From Bradyrhizobium sp. AUGA SZCCT0176 (GTDB lineage Bacteria > Pseudomonadota > Alphaproteobacteria > Rhizobiales > Xanthobacteraceae), in assembly GCF_018130145.1 (NCBI RefSeq), contig NZ_JAFCMB010000022.1, positions 27,120 to 91,119 on the forward strand: DNA of 64,000 bases. The letters are read 5' to 3'. The notes beneath the pieces are model-generated. The model did no database searches and was not told the DNA's origin. It was given only the letters and a program-made list of their open reading frames with translations. Below, in pieces: positions 8,914-17,862 of this stretch; the stretch's first letter is position 1; the number at the start of each line of letters is the position of its first letter. The position numbers and the translations under genes were made by a program.

Positions 8914-9036
8914 GCCGTCATCCCCGCGAAAGCGGGGATCCAGTACGCCGCAGCCCATCCGCAAGATCGCAGGCGGCTCTGGAATACTGGATCACCCGCC
9001 CCAGTGCGCAATTGCGCACAAGGCGGGTGATGACGG
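8914..9036. repeat. REP-like palindromic element inside liv operon
   Basis: The element is bounded by CCGTCATCCCCGC and GCGGGTGATGACGG, which are inverted copies. It contains an internal hairpin CCCCGCGAAAGCGGGG and paired blocks GATCCAGTA / TACTGGATC. This is the form of dispersed palindromes common in bradyrhizobial intergenic DNA. It lies between the binding protein gene and livF. Confidence 0.7.
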
Positions 9037-9052
9037 CAGCAGGTGATCAGAC

Positions 9053-9892
9053 ATGACAGAAGCAACTCAAATTGATCGCGCACCGGCGGCGGCGCCAACC
9101 ACCGCGCCGCTGCTCGATGTGCGCAACATCGAGGTGGTGTACGACAACGTCATCCTGGTGCTGCGCGGCTTGAGCCTCGACGTGCCGAAAGGCGCGATCG
9201 TGGCACTGCTCGGCGCCAATGGCGCCGGCAAGTCGACGACGCTGAAGGCGATCTCCGGCCTGCTCAAGACCGAAGACGGCGAGGTCACCCGCGGCGAGAT
9301 CGTGTTCGACGGCGAGCGCATCAACGGCATCGATCCCGACAAGATCGTCCGCCGCGGCATCTTCCAGGTGATGGAGGGCCGCCGCATCATTTCAGACATG
9401 ACGTCGGTGGAGAACCTCAAGCTCGGCGCCTTTACCCGCACCGACAACGAGGTCGGCGCCGACATCGACATGGTCTTTCGTTATTTCCCGCGCCTCAAGG
9501 AGCGCACGGGGCTCGCCGGATACCTCTCCGGCGGCGAACAGCAGATGCTGGCGATCGGCCGCGCGCTGATGGCGCGCCCGAAGATGATCCTGATGGACGA
9601 GCCGTCGATGGGGCTGTCACCGCTGCTGGTCAAGGAAGTGTTCGGGATCATCAAGGAGATCAACCGCGACCTCGGCGTCACCATCCTGCTGGTGGAGCAG
9701 AACGCGCGGGCGGCGCTCTCGGTCGCGAGCCACGGCTACATCATGGAACAGGGCAAGGTGGTGCTCGACGGCTCGGCCGACGAATTGCGCGACAATGAGG
9801 ATGTGAAGGAGTTTTACCTCGGCGGCGCCGGCGACCAGCGCAAGAGCTTCAAGAACCTGAAGAGTTTCAAGAGACGGAAGCGGTGGCTGTAA
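9053..9892 (+). CDS. livF: Branched-chain-type ABC transporter ATPase (LivF-like)
   Basis: A 279-residue ABC ATPase and second nucleotide-binding subunit of the importer. Walker A is GANGAGKS (54-61), the signature LSGGEQ (158-163), Walker B MILMDEP (178-184), with VEQNA in the H-loop position as is usual for LivF. The last 18 residues (KSFKNLKSFKRRKRWL) form a basic extension not normally present, possibly because the original 3' end was altered by the palindromic element directly after it. It starts with ATG at 9053, 17 bases after the preceding REP element. Confidence 0.92.
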   Translation: MTEATQIDRAPAAAPTTAPLLDVRNIEVVYDNVILVLRGLSLDVPKGAIVALLGANGAGKSTTLKAISGLLKTEDGEVTRGEIVFDGERINGIDPDKIVRRGIFQVMEGRRIISDMTSVENLKLGAFTRTDNEVGADIDMVFRYFPRLKERTGLAGYLSGGEQQMLAIGRALMARPKMILMDEPSMGLSPLLVKEVFGIIKEINRDLGVTILLVEQNARAALSVASHGYIMEQGKVVLDGSADELRDNEDVKEFYLGGAGDQRKSFKNLKSFKRRKRWL

Positions 9893-9897
9893 CAGCC

Positions 9898-9981
9898 GTC
9901 ATTTCGGGATGCGCCTCTTGGCGCAGGCCTCAGATGCGCAATGCACATCATAGCCCGCGCTTCGCGCGCCCCGGGATGACG
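9898..9981. repeat. REP-like palindromic element between livF and ligase
   Basis: Bounded by CGTCATTTCGGG and CCCGGGATGACG, inverted copies of each other with one mismatch, and containing small internal stems such as GCGCCTCTTGGCGC. It is a second, different palindromic element in the same operon and ends 16 bp before the next start codon. Confidence 0.65.
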
Positions 9982-9997
9982 AAAGAAAGACTGACTC

Positions 9998-11224
9998 ATG
10001 ACCGACCATTACGACGCCCTTGAAACGCGTGAGCCGATCCAGCGCGAGGCGGAGTTGTTCTCGCGGCTGCCGGACGTGCTGCGCCGGGCGATGGCAGCGC
10101 CTGCCTATGCCGAGCGCCTGAAGGGCACCGATCCGGCTTCCGTGACCGACCGGGCCGCACTGGCGCGCCTGCCGGTGCTGCGCAAGTCCGAACTCCCTGC
10201 CCTGCACAAGGCCGCACCACCCTTTGGCGGGCTCGTGGCGGGCCTCCCGGGGTCGTTCGGACGGTTGTTCACCTCCCCGGGGCCGATCTTCGAGCCTGAG
10301 GCTGTTCATGCCGACCCCTGGCGCGGCGCGCGGGCGCTGTTTGCAGCCGGCTTCCGGCCCGGCGACGTCGTGCTCAACACCTTCAGCTACCATCTGACGC
10401 CCGGCGGCTTCATTTTTGACGCCTCGGCGCGGGCGCTGGGCTGTGCCGTCATCCCGGCCGGCCCCGGCAACACCGAAGCGCAGTTCGAGCTGATCGAGGC
10501 CTATCGGCCGGTCGGCTACAGCGGCACGCCGGACTTCCTCAAAATCCTGCTCGATGCCGCCGCAAGCGCCGGGCGCGACGTCTCTTCGATCAAGCGCGCG
10601 CTGGTGTCCGGCGCGGCCTTTCCGAAATCGCTGCAGGACGAGGTCAAGGCGCGCGGCGTCGATGCCTACCAGGCGTTCGGCACCGCCGACCTTGGCCTGA
10701 TCGCCTTCGAGACCGCGGCCCATGACGGCATGGTCGTGAACGAGGACCTGATCTTCGAAATCGTGCGGCCCGGCACCGGCGATCCCGTCACCCCCGGTGA
10801 CGTCGGCGAGATCGTCGTCACCTCGCTCGATCCGCACCACCCCTGGATCCGGCTCGCGCTTGGCGATCTCACAGCAGTGCTGCCGGGGACAAGCGCCTGC
10901 GGGCGCACCAACATGCGCATCAAGGGCTGGATGGGGCGGGCCGATCAGACCACCAAGGTCAAGGGCATGTTCGTGCGGCCGGAGCAGATCGCCGAGATCG
11001 GCAAGCGTCACCCCGAACTAGGACGGTTGCGCCTCGTCGTGACGCGATCGGGCGAAAGCGACCTAATGACCCTCAAGGCAGAAACAGCCAGTCCGAATGC
11101 CGGCCTCATGGAAGCGGTTGTCACAACACTCCGAAACATAACAAAACTCGGAGGTATCGTGGATTGGGTCGAGCCTAAGTCATTGCCAAATGATGGAAAG
11201 GTGATTGTCGACGAACGCAGCTAA
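9998..11224 (+). CDS. PaaK-like phenylacetate-CoA ligase family protein
   Basis: A 408-residue adenylate-forming protein resembling phenylacetate-CoA ligase, last gene of the liv-type operon. Family marks include LPVLRKSELP near residue 63, the substrate/AMP region VSGAAFPKSLQDEV, QAFGTADLGLIAFE, and the C-terminal NDGKVIVDERS with the expected catalytic lysine. The glycine-rich P-loop (usually SSGTTGxP) is replaced by LFTSPGPIFEP, so nucleotide handling may differ. A second CoA ligase in one transporter operon suggests two acid substrates, or a regulatory or altered role here. It starts with ATG at 9998. Confidence 0.8.
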   Translation: MTDHYDALETREPIQREAELFSRLPDVLRRAMAAPAYAERLKGTDPASVTDRAALARLPVLRKSELPALHKAAPPFGGLVAGLPGSFGRLFTSPGPIFEPEAVHADPWRGARALFAAGFRPGDVVLNTFSYHLTPGGFIFDASARALGCAVIPAGPGNTEAQFELIEAYRPVGYSGTPDFLKILLDAAASAGRDVSSIKRALVSGAAFPKSLQDEVKARGVDAYQAFGTADLGLIAFETAAHDGMVVNEDLIFEIVRPGTGDPVTPGDVGEIVVTSLDPHHPWIRLALGDLTAVLPGTSACGRTNMRIKGWMGRADQTTKVKGMFVRPEQIAEIGKRHPELGRLRLVVTRSGESDLMTLKAETASPNAGLMEAVVTTLRNITKLGGIVDWVEPKSLPNDGKVIVDERS

Positions 11225-11623
11225 CGCGAAGTCCGTCAACCGACAAGCACAATTTCGACGAGCACTTACAAGCAAAGAGGCGGCTCTGGGAACCAGCCAT
11301 GGAGCCAGTATAAAAACTTGAGAAATACCAACACGCCTATGAAATGCATCTTCCTCGTCAACTCAATTGCCGCGCGAATTATTGCGGCGTTCTTCTTGAC
11401 GAAGCGGCCAGCGAGAGGAAGGCGTTCCACGCGCAACGTGACGGATGCGTCGTAATTCAGCCACCGCTCCGGCGCACTATGCCACAGCCATACCGCACAT
11501 GGACCGTTTTAATCGTCCGCCGCTCTCACATTGACGTTCATTCTCATCGCTTCTGCTCATGGCTCCTGGAACGTTTCCGCCTGCTCCGGATTGGCGCTGG
11601 ACGGTGCAAGCTGAATCGGAAAA
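11225..11623. other. Intergenic region with no recognisable gene
   Basis: About 399 bases with somewhat lower GC than the neighbours. Short frames occur (for example 38 codons from 11340) but none has a clear ribosome site or recognisable product. It may be a decayed gene or the upstream control region of the small protein at 11624. Confidence 0.4.
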
Positions 11624-11950
11624 ATGCAAAAAGTGCTGCGCAAGAAGGCCGTGCAAAGGGCGTTTACGATCTCTCTACTGGCTGCAACAATCTTGCTGTC
11701 GGATTCGGATCGTATGCTTCAGAAAGGTCATTTCTCCATGGCCAAAGCTGTCGCTTCGGATGAAAAGCCTGGCACTGCCACCAAAAGTACCACGCCCCCT
11801 GCACGCGATCCCAAGCTGGCAGTGGAGGAGGAATATCAACTGGCGCGACGACTGAACACGGTTCAGTCACTGGAGCTCTTCATCGCAAGGCATCCGGACG
11901 ATCCTCTGGCAGCGAAAGCGCGAGCCGATTTGCGACGACTATCGCGCTAG
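11624..11950 (+). CDS. Small hypothetical protein with membrane anchor or signal
   Basis: A 108-residue protein of unknown function. It begins MQKVLRKKAVQRAF followed by a short hydrophobic run (TISLLAATILLS), so it may be exported or anchored. A proline/threonine-rich linker follows, then a charged helical segment EEEYQLARRLNTVQSLELFI and ARHPDDPLAAKARADLRRL, which resembles short tails found in periplasmic and caspase-like proteins of rhizobia. The ribosome site (CGGAAAA) is weak and a later ATG exists at 11738. It has no operon partners. Coding is plausible but not certain. Confidence 0.5.
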   Translation: MQKVLRKKAVQRAFTISLLAATILLSDSDRMLQKGHFSMAKAVASDEKPGTATKSTTPPARDPKLAVEEEYQLARRLNTVQSLELFIARHPDDPLAAKARADLRRLSR

Positions 11951-12269
11951 AGAGGGATGATTGGGTTGGGCCGTGACGGCGGGTCATTCTGTTATCGTGC
12001 CCCGGACGCAACGCAGCACGAGAGCGGCGAGCCGGGGCCCATGCTACTTCGGGGTTGTTTTCGCGATTTTGTGTCCGGGCCTTGCGGTGCACCGCCCGTA
12101 GCGCGCCGAAGACGCGCGTGAACGCGCTGCGTCCGGGCTCGAGGTCGCGTGTGCTGGCAGCGACATGCTATGCATCCCGGCGCGGACACCATCCGCGATG
12201 ATGGCATGACAAGCCCATGCATTTCGCCGATAATTTGACCTCGACCAATTGTAGGCTGGAGACTCCTTG
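11951..12269. repeat. Intergenic region filled by a GC-rich dispersed repeat
   Basis: From about 11998 to 12135 the sequence (TGCCCCGGACGCAACGCAGC ... GAGCCGGGGCCCATGC ... TGTGTCCGGGCCTTGCGG) resembles the dispersed CCCCGGACGC palindromic repeat of bradyrhizobia, with partly paired arms. The remainder holds the promoter and the GGAG ribosome site of the CoA-transferase at 12270. No gene is seen. Confidence 0.5.
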
Positions 12270-13463
12270 ATGCCCTCCCCGCGCGCCTCGCAGGCCCTTT
12301 CCCGTTTCACCGTCCTCGACCTGACCCGCGTCCGTTCGGGGCCGACCTGCGTGCGGCAGCTCGCCGACTGGGGCGCCAATGTCATCAAGATCGACGCGCT
12401 GCTGGAGGACTCGGCCGGCGAACAGCCGGGCGGCCCGCGCCAGGGCTCGGACTTCCAGAATTTGCACCGCAACAAGCGGGCGATGACGCTCAACCTGAAG
12501 GACCCGAAGGGCCTCGAGGTGTTCAAGCGCCTTGCCGAGAAGGCGGACGTCGTGGTCGAGAACTTCCGGCCCGACGTCAAGGCCAAGCTCGGCATCGATT
12601 ACGAGAGCCTGCGCAAGATCAACCCCCGCATCGTCTATGGCAGCATTTCCGGGTTCGGGCAGGACGGCCCCTATCACAAGCGGCCGGGCTTCGATCAGAT
12701 CGCCCAGGGCATGGGCGGGCTGATGTCGGTCACCGGCGCCCCCGGCGAGGGCCCGATGCGGGTCGGCATTCCCGTGGCCGATCTCACGGCCGGGCTGTTC
12801 TGCGCCCTCGGCATCCTTACCGCGCTGCTCGAACGCGACGTCTCCGGCGAAGGCCAGTGGGTGCAGACATCGCTCCTGCAGGCCCAGATCTTCATGCTGG
12901 ATTTCCAGGCCGCGCGCTGGCTGATGGAAAAGGACGTGGCCAAGCAGGCCGGCAACAACCACCCGACCAGCATTCCAACCGGCGTCTTCAAGACGTCCGA
13001 CGGCTATATCAATATTGCCACCACCGGCGGGCGGATCTGGGAGCGCTGCGCGCAGGCGATCGGCGCGCCTGAACTCCTCACCAATCCCGACTACGCCACC
13101 TCTCCCGCCCGCTCGAAGAACCGCGACGCGCTCAATGCTGCCATTGGGAAGCTCACCGAGAAGAAATCCACCGAGACCTGGGTCAGCGAGCTCAACGCCG
13201 CCGGCGTGCCCTGTGGCCCAATCTACTCGATCGACCAGATGTTCGACGACGACCAGGTCAAGCATCTCGGCATCGCGCAGCACGTGCCTAACGACGAAAA
13301 CAGGCACATCCAACTGGTCGGCCAGCCGATAACTTTGTCGCGGACGCCAAGCAGCATGGCGGCACGTCCGCCGGAGTTCGGTGAACAGACCGAAGAAGTG
13401 CTTGCTGAATTCGGTTTCGGCAAGGAAGAGATCGCCGATCTCAGGCAACGCAAGGTGGTCTGA
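12270..13463 (+). CDS. CaiB/BaiF family (class III) CoA-transferase
   Basis: A 397-residue class III CoA-transferase that moves CoA between carboxylic acids. The N-terminus has VLDLTRVRSGPTCVRQLADWGANVIKI split over two strands, RNKRAMTLNLKDPKG matches the family's RxKRS region, and the catalytic aspartate is D171 in VADLTAG. The ATG at 12270 is preferred over the TTG one codon earlier, with GGAG ten bases upstream. It is transcribed alone and followed by a strong bidirectional terminator. The substrate is unknown. Confidence 0.9.
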   Translation: MPSPRASQALSRFTVLDLTRVRSGPTCVRQLADWGANVIKIDALLEDSAGEQPGGPRQGSDFQNLHRNKRAMTLNLKDPKGLEVFKRLAEKADVVVENFRPDVKAKLGIDYESLRKINPRIVYGSISGFGQDGPYHKRPGFDQIAQGMGGLMSVTGAPGEGPMRVGIPVADLTAGLFCALGILTALLERDVSGEGQWVQTSLLQAQIFMLDFQAARWLMEKDVAKQAGNNHPTSIPTGVFKTSDGYINIATTGGRIWERCAQAIGAPELLTNPDYATSPARSKNRDALNAAIGKLTEKKSTETWVSELNAAGVPCGPIYSIDQMFDDDQVKHLGIAQHVPNDENRHIQLVGQPITLSRTPSSMAARPPEFGEQTEEVLAEFGFGKEEIADLRQRKVV

Positions 13464-13495
13464 GCGGCATCAGCACGGCTGGAACTCACCACACG

Positions 13496-13525
13496 AAAAA
13501 GCCCCGGAAAACCGGGGCTTTTTTT
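13496..13525. terminator. Bidirectional rho-independent terminator
   Basis: AAAAA-GCCCCGG-AAAA-CCGGGGC-TTTTTTT: a perfect 7-bp GC stem with a 4-base loop, T tract on the right and A tract on the left. It sits between the convergent CoA-transferase and porin genes and can serve both. Confidence 0.93.
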
Positions 13526-13544
13526 ATTCCTATCGTTCTGTCGC

Positions 13545-14366
13545 TCAGTACTTGGCGACGACCGGACCCGCGGTGAACTGGTAGTTGATGCCGGCGCGGG
13601 CAACATGGTCATGGAACCTGACGGTGGTCTGATTGGCCGTTCCGCCGAAGTAGGTCTTCGAGCCGAAGTCCATATAGAGATATTCGAGCTTCGCCGACCA
13701 GTTCCTGGCGAATTTCTTCTCAAGGCCGGCTCCAACTGTCCAACCCACACGCGTCTCACTTCCGGACACCGTGGTCCCAATGACCGTGAACGGTGCGCCG
13801 ATGGTGACGTTGCTGTTGCCGTCGAACAGCTGGAAGATCCCGGTCGGCGTCGTCGCCACCTTGACCTCACCAACCGCCAGACCGCCTGTCGCGTACAGCA
13901 ACAAACTCGGGTCAACGAGGACGCCGCCACGGGCCCTGAAGGTTGCAAACCAGGGCAAGCTCGTGGTGGTGTCGGCGAACAAGGTTGCACCTATGTTGCC
14001 GACTCTGATCGCTCCGAGTTGATCACGCGATCCTCCGCGTTCCCCCGTACCCTGGATGTCAGCTTCAAGTCCGACCACCCAGGTGCGATCCAGCTGCCAA
14101 TTATAACCGATCTGCGCGCCGCCGAGACCGCCATCGACATTCTGCCCAAACGTGGTGATCCCAAGCGGTGCACCCGGTTCGAACGTGTTACGCGCCCTGC
14201 CCCAGCTATAGCCGCCGTTGAGACCGACATAGAACCCGGTCCAGTTGTAGCCGGGATCGACGATCACGGGAGCCTTGGTATACGGCCGCGGGGCCAGGTC
14301 GGCAGCGAAAGCGCTTGTCGTGAGCAGCGAAACAATCGCGGCGCCTGCAATCAGAATGCGATTCAT
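13545..14366 (-). CDS. Omp25/31-type outer-membrane beta-barrel protein
   Basis: A 273-residue outer-membrane protein with a clear signal peptide (MNRILIAGAAIVSLLTTSAF, cleavage after AFA) and the family's first strand YNWTGFYVGLNGGYSWG. Alternating beta strands follow, including DRTWVVGLEADIQG and KNWSAKLEYLYMDFG-like blocks. The end reads ARAGINYQFTAGPVVAKY rather than a terminal Phe. The ATG at 14366 is chosen because it opens the signal peptide and has AGGGA upstream. These small porin-like proteins are abundant in rhizobial outer membranes. Monocistronic. Confidence 0.9.
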   Translation of the reverse strand: MNRILIAGAAIVSLLTTSAFAADLAPRPYTKAPVIVDPGYNWTGFYVGLNGGYSWGRARNTFEPGAPLGITTFGQNVDGGLGGAQIGYNWQLDRTWVVGLEADIQGTGERGGSRDQLGAIRVGNIGATLFADTTTSLPWFATFRARGGVLVDPSLLLYATGGLAVGEVKVATTPTGIFQLFDGNSNVTIGAPFTVIGTTVSGSETRVGWTVGAGLEKKFARNWSAKLEYLYMDFGSKTYFGGTANQTTVRFHDHVARAGINYQFTAGPVVAKY

Positions 14367-14524
14367 GGGGGATTCCCTAAAACGTGAAATTGAACTGGAA
14401 CCAGTATACAGAAACGGATGCCGTATCCTGTTACCCGGGAGCAACAAGTGGACACAATTGAGTTCCATCGGCGGATTAGCCGGCGTCAGGGTGAAAAAAC
14501 ACCAAATCCGCCCTAAATATCTGG

Positions 14525-16042
14525 CTAGGCGTTACTTTTTGACGTCCGCATCAGCCGGGCGAAACTGCCAAATAGCTTGTCGATCACGGGCCAGAACAGG
14601 AGAACGATCGCCAGTGTTGTAATCGAGCCAACAAGGCCGTTGGACCAGAACACCTTCATGTCTCCGCCGGATCCGATCATCGACAGGCGGAACGCATCCT
14701 CCGCCCGGTTGCCGAGTACCAGCGCCAACGTGAACGGCGCGAGCGGTATTCCGATCTTCTTGAAGACGTAGCCGACGACGCCGAAGCCAAGCATCAGCCA
14801 GATGTCGAACATCGCATTCTGGATGGCATAGGCACCGATCGCGCAGGACACCACGATCATCGGCGCGACCGCTGCGAACGGCACCCGCAGGATCGAGGCA
14901 AAGATCGGCACCGTCGTCAGCACCAGCACAAGACCGACCACGTTGCCGAGATACATCGAGGCAATCAGGCCCCAGACGAAGTCCTTGTGTTCGACGAACA
15001 ACAATGGCCCGGGGTTGAGGCCCCACACCATCAAGCCGCCGAGCAGGATTGCCGCAGTGCCGGAGCCGGGAATACCGAGCGCCAGCATCGGCAGCAGTGC
15101 TGCCGTACCCGAGGCATGCGCCGCCGTTTCCGGCGCAAACACACCTTCGATGCGGCCCTTGCCGAAACCGTCCGGGTCCTTGGAAAAACGCTTGGCGAGA
15201 TTGTAGCCCATGAACGAGGCCGCAATCGCGCCACCCGGCGTAATGCCGAGCCAGCAGCCGATGAACGACGAACGAAGCAGCGTCACCCAATATTTCGGCA
15301 GGTCTCTCCAGACCGACAACACGACGCGCAGACTGATCCCGGCGGCGTGTCCGCGCAACGCGAGGCGCTCTTCCATCGTCAGCAGTATCTCGCTGATGCC
15401 GAACAGGCCGATGACCGCGACCAGAAAATTAATGCCGCGCAAGAGGTCAGTCGAACCAAAGGTCATGCGCAACTGGCCGGACACCGTGTCCATTCCAACG
15501 CCGGCGAGCAGCAGACCGAGCGACATCGAAATGACAGTCTTGTGCTTGGCCTCGCGGCCAAGCCCCACAAAGGAGCAGAAGGTGAGCAGATAGACCGCAA
15601 AGAATTCAGGCGGGCCGAACTTCAGCGCAAAGGACGAGATCATCGGCGCCAGAAACGTGATCAACAGCACCGCCACCAGCGAACCGATGAACGAGGAAGT
15701 AAACGCCGCAGTCAGCGCTTCCGCAGCCCTGCCCTGCTGCGCCATCGGATAACCATCGAAGGTGGTCGCGACCGACCAGGCCTCGCCGGGAATGTTGAAC
15801 AGGATGGACGTGATGGCGCCGCCGAACAGCGCGCCCCAATAAATGCAGGACAGCATCACGATGGCCGAGGTCGGATCCATCGTGAAGGTCAACGGCAGCA
15901 GGATCGCCACACCGTTCGGCCCGCCAAGTCCCGGCAGCACGCCGACGAAAATGCCGAGCACCAGCCCGACCATCATCAGGACGAGCGTCTTCCATGTCAG
16001 CAGGACGGCAAAGCCGTGCATGAGTAGACCGAAGGCTTCCAT
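14525..16042 (-). CDS. tctA: Tripartite tricarboxylate transporter, large membrane subunit TctA
   Basis: A 505-residue integral membrane protein with about twelve hydrophobic segments. The TctA signature regions are GVLPGLGGPNGVAILLPLTF near 33-52 and IPGSGTAAILLGGLM in the second half (pseudo-repeat). With TctB and a periplasmic TctC it forms a secondary, binding-protein-dependent importer for carboxylates. It follows tctB by 18 bp. Its tctC partner is probably the gene at 19563-20549, on the other side of mtnA, mtnP and the aldolase gene, so the transporter brackets that pathway. Confidence 0.95.
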   Translation of the reverse strand: MEAFGLLMHGFAVLLTWKTLVLMMVGLVLGIFVGVLPGLGGPNGVAILLPLTFTMDPTSAIVMLSCIYWGALFGGAITSILFNIPGEAWSVATTFDGYPMAQQGRAAEALTAAFTSSFIGSLVAVLLITFLAPMISSFALKFGPPEFFAVYLLTFCSFVGLGREAKHKTVISMSLGLLLAGVGMDTVSGQLRMTFGSTDLLRGINFLVAVIGLFGISEILLTMEERLALRGHAAGISLRVVLSVWRDLPKYWVTLLRSSFIGCWLGITPGGAIAASFMGYNLAKRFSKDPDGFGKGRIEGVFAPETAAHASGTAALLPMLALGIPGSGTAAILLGGLMVWGLNPGPLLFVEHKDFVWGLIASMYLGNVVGLVLVLTTVPIFASILRVPFAAVAPMIVVSCAIGAYAIQNAMFDIWLMLGFGVVGYVFKKIGIPLAPFTLALVLGNRAEDAFRLSMIGSGGDMKVFWSNGLVGSITTLAIVLLFWPVIDKLFGSFARLMRTSKSNA

Positions 16043-16060
16043 CAGACTACCTGCGATCTA

Positions 16061-16603
16061 CTAACGGCCGAGGGCCGCTTCGAGCGGGCCCTTCGGCATG
16101 ATGACGTCAAACGCGATGTCGAAAGTCACGAACATCACAGCGGTGAACACAAAGGCCGTCAGCAGCGACTTCCACAACGCGATCTTGCCGACCACGCGCA
16201 TGAAGGTCGAAACCAGGAGGAAGCTCGCGACATAGAGTCCGAGAAATTGCATGGCCAGACAGAACAGCAGCGTCGGCACGAACACGGCCATGACGCGGCG
16301 AAGCTGGGCCTGCGTGACGAAAGTCTCGGCGGCTTCCTTGCGCGACAGGAAAGCGGTGACGAGACCATAGAGGCTGGCACCACCGAGGATGACCGACAGA
16401 TAGAACGGAAAATAACCGGCCTGCGGGCCGGTGGAGTCCCAGGCGGCGCCGGTGCGCCAATTGTCCCATCCGAGCGTCAGCGCGAGCGCCAGAAGGAGCA
16501 ATGACACCACGACGTCGACGATGCGGACGCTCGTCACGACAGGTGAATTGACCTCAGGCGCGGTTGGATCGTCGACGACGATTTCGATGTCGGTATTGGA
16601 CAT
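16061..16603 (-). CDS. tctB: Tripartite tricarboxylate transporter, small membrane subunit TctB
   Basis: A 180-residue protein with four hydrophobic segments. Known TctB features are a cytoplasmic N-terminus, the loop GPQAGYFPFYLSVILGGASL near 60-80, and a final segment ending in the usual FDIAFDVIMPKGPLE. It directly precedes tctA. A 165-bp gap holding a dispersed repeat separates it from the upstream mtnA, so it may have its own promoter or be read through from mtnPA. Confidence 0.92.
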   Translation of the reverse strand: MSNTDIEIVVDDPTAPEVNSPVVTSVRIVDVVVSLLLLALALTLGWDNWRTGAAWDSTGPQAGYFPFYLSVILGGASLYGLVTAFLSRKEAAETFVTQAQLRRVMAVFVPTLLFCLAMQFLGLYVASFLLVSTFMRVVGKIALWKSLLTAFVFTAVMFVTFDIAFDVIMPKGPLEAALGR

Positions 16604-16696
16604 TGGATGAGATCTATCCCGGCTGACTGACGTGGCATACGGGATACAGTGCTGGTGTTGGCCGCGTCAATGTAACTTCAGCGAATGCTTTGGTTT

Positions 16697-16769
16697 GACG
16701 CGTGTTCTCAACGCGAACCGGCTTCCACCCTCGGATCAAGTCCGAGGGCATGCTTCGCGCGAAAACGCT
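16697..16769. repeat. Dispersed bradyrhizobial repeat carrying an inserted hairpin
   Basis: GACGCGTGTTCTCAACGCGA at its start and GCGCGAAAACGCT at its end match a second copy at 47877-47923. This copy has in addition the perfect palindrome CCCTCGGA-TCAAG-TCCGAGGG (16728-16748) plus a few bases. It abuts the mtnA stop codon at 16768-16770 and may work as an mRNA 3' structure. Confidence 0.65.
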
Positions 16770-17862
16770 ACCGGACCCGATCGGGAAACGTGCTCGCAAG
16801 TGCAGCACGTTCAGGCCTCAGCACACCACGCTCGGTGATCAATCCGGTTACCAGCCGCGCCGGCGTGACATCGAACGCATAATTGGCGACCGGCGATCCC
16901 GCAGGCACCACCCGCACCGTTTCGATACGCCCATCGGTGGTGCGGCCGGTCATGGTCGCGACTTCATCGGAAGCGCGCTGTTCGATCGGAATCTGCTTTA
17001 TTCCGTCGTCGATACTAAAGTCGATGGTCGGCGACGGCAGCGCAACATAGAACGGCACGCCGTTGTCGTGCGCGGCGAGCGCCTTCAAATAGGTTCCGAT
17101 CTTGTTGCAGACGTCGCCATTGGCAGCCACCCGGTCGGTTCCGACGATGGCCAGATCGACCATCCGGTGCTGCATCAGGTGGCCACCGGTGTTGTCGGCG
17201 ATCACCGTATGCGGGACACCATGGTGGCCAAGTTCCCACGCCGTGAGGGAGGCGCCTTGATTGCGGGGCCGGGTTTCGTCGACCCAAACATGGAGCTTCA
17301 GGCCCCGATCATGCGCGAGGTAGATCGGAGCCGTCGCGGTACCGAAATCGACCGTCGCCAGCCATCCAGCGTTGCAGTGCGTCAGGATGTTGACCGTCTC
17401 TCCCGGCTTGGTCGCGGCAATCGCTTCGATCAGCGCCAAACCGTGCTGTCCTATGGCCTGATTGATCGCGACGTCCTCCTCCGCGATTTCAGTGGCGCGC
17501 TTGTAGGCCGCCGCGACACGTCCTGACGGCGGCAAGGGCCGCAGCATCCCGTGCATTTCATCGAGCGCCCATTTCAGGTTGATGGCCGTCGGCCGGGTCG
17601 CAATCAGCATCTTGTAGGCAAGGTCAAGCGCGGCATCGGAGGCATCGGCGCGCATAGCCAGCGCCATGCCATAAGCGGCGGTTGCGCCGATCAGCGGCGC
17701 GCCGCGCACCAGCATGGAACGGATGGCTTCGCCGGCGTCCGCCGCACTCGTCATCCGCGCGATGACGAAATCATGCGGCAGCCGTCGCTGGTCGATCGCC
17801 CCGACCGACCATCCATCGGGCTCGAGCCAGATGCTGCGAAAATGCCTGCCATCGACCTTCAT
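16768..17862 (-). CDS. mtnA: S-methyl-5-thioribose-1-phosphate isomerase
   Basis: A 364-residue aldose-ketose isomerase, converting 5-methylthioribose-1-phosphate to 5-methylthioribulose-1-phosphate. It has RGAPLIGATAAYG (53-65), the catalytic Cys163 in ILTHCNAGWLATV, and the catalytic Asp243 in VGTDRVAANGDVCNKIGTY. Its start overlaps the mtnP stop by 4 bp (ATGA). The next enzymes of the universal methionine salvage pathway (MtnB, MtnC, MtnD) are absent nearby; instead a class II aldolase is encoded divergently, which points to the dihydroxyacetone-phosphate shunt. Confidence 0.95.
   Translation of the reverse strand: MKVDGRHFRSIWLEPDGWSVGAIDQRRLPHDFVIARMTSAADAGEAIRSMLVRGAPLIGATAAYGMALAMRADASDAALDLAYKMLIATRPTAINLKWALDEMHGMLRPLPPSGRVAAAYKRATEIAEEDVAINQAIGQHGLALIEAIAATKPGETVNILTHCNAGWLATVDFGTATAPIYLAHDRGLKLHVWVDETRPRNQGASLTAWELGHHGVPHTVIADNTGGHLMQHRMVDLAIVGTDRVAANGDVCNKIGTYLKALAAHDNGVPFYVALPSPTIDFSIDDGIKQIPIEQRASDEVATMTGRTTDGRIETVRVVPAGSPVANYAFDVTPARLVTGLITERGVLRPERAALASTFPDRVR

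Noticed and set aside
14987..16027. A 346-codon plus-strand frame opposite tctA
   Set aside because: Rich in Arg, Gln and His with no hydrophobic core; tctA on the other strand is unmistakable.
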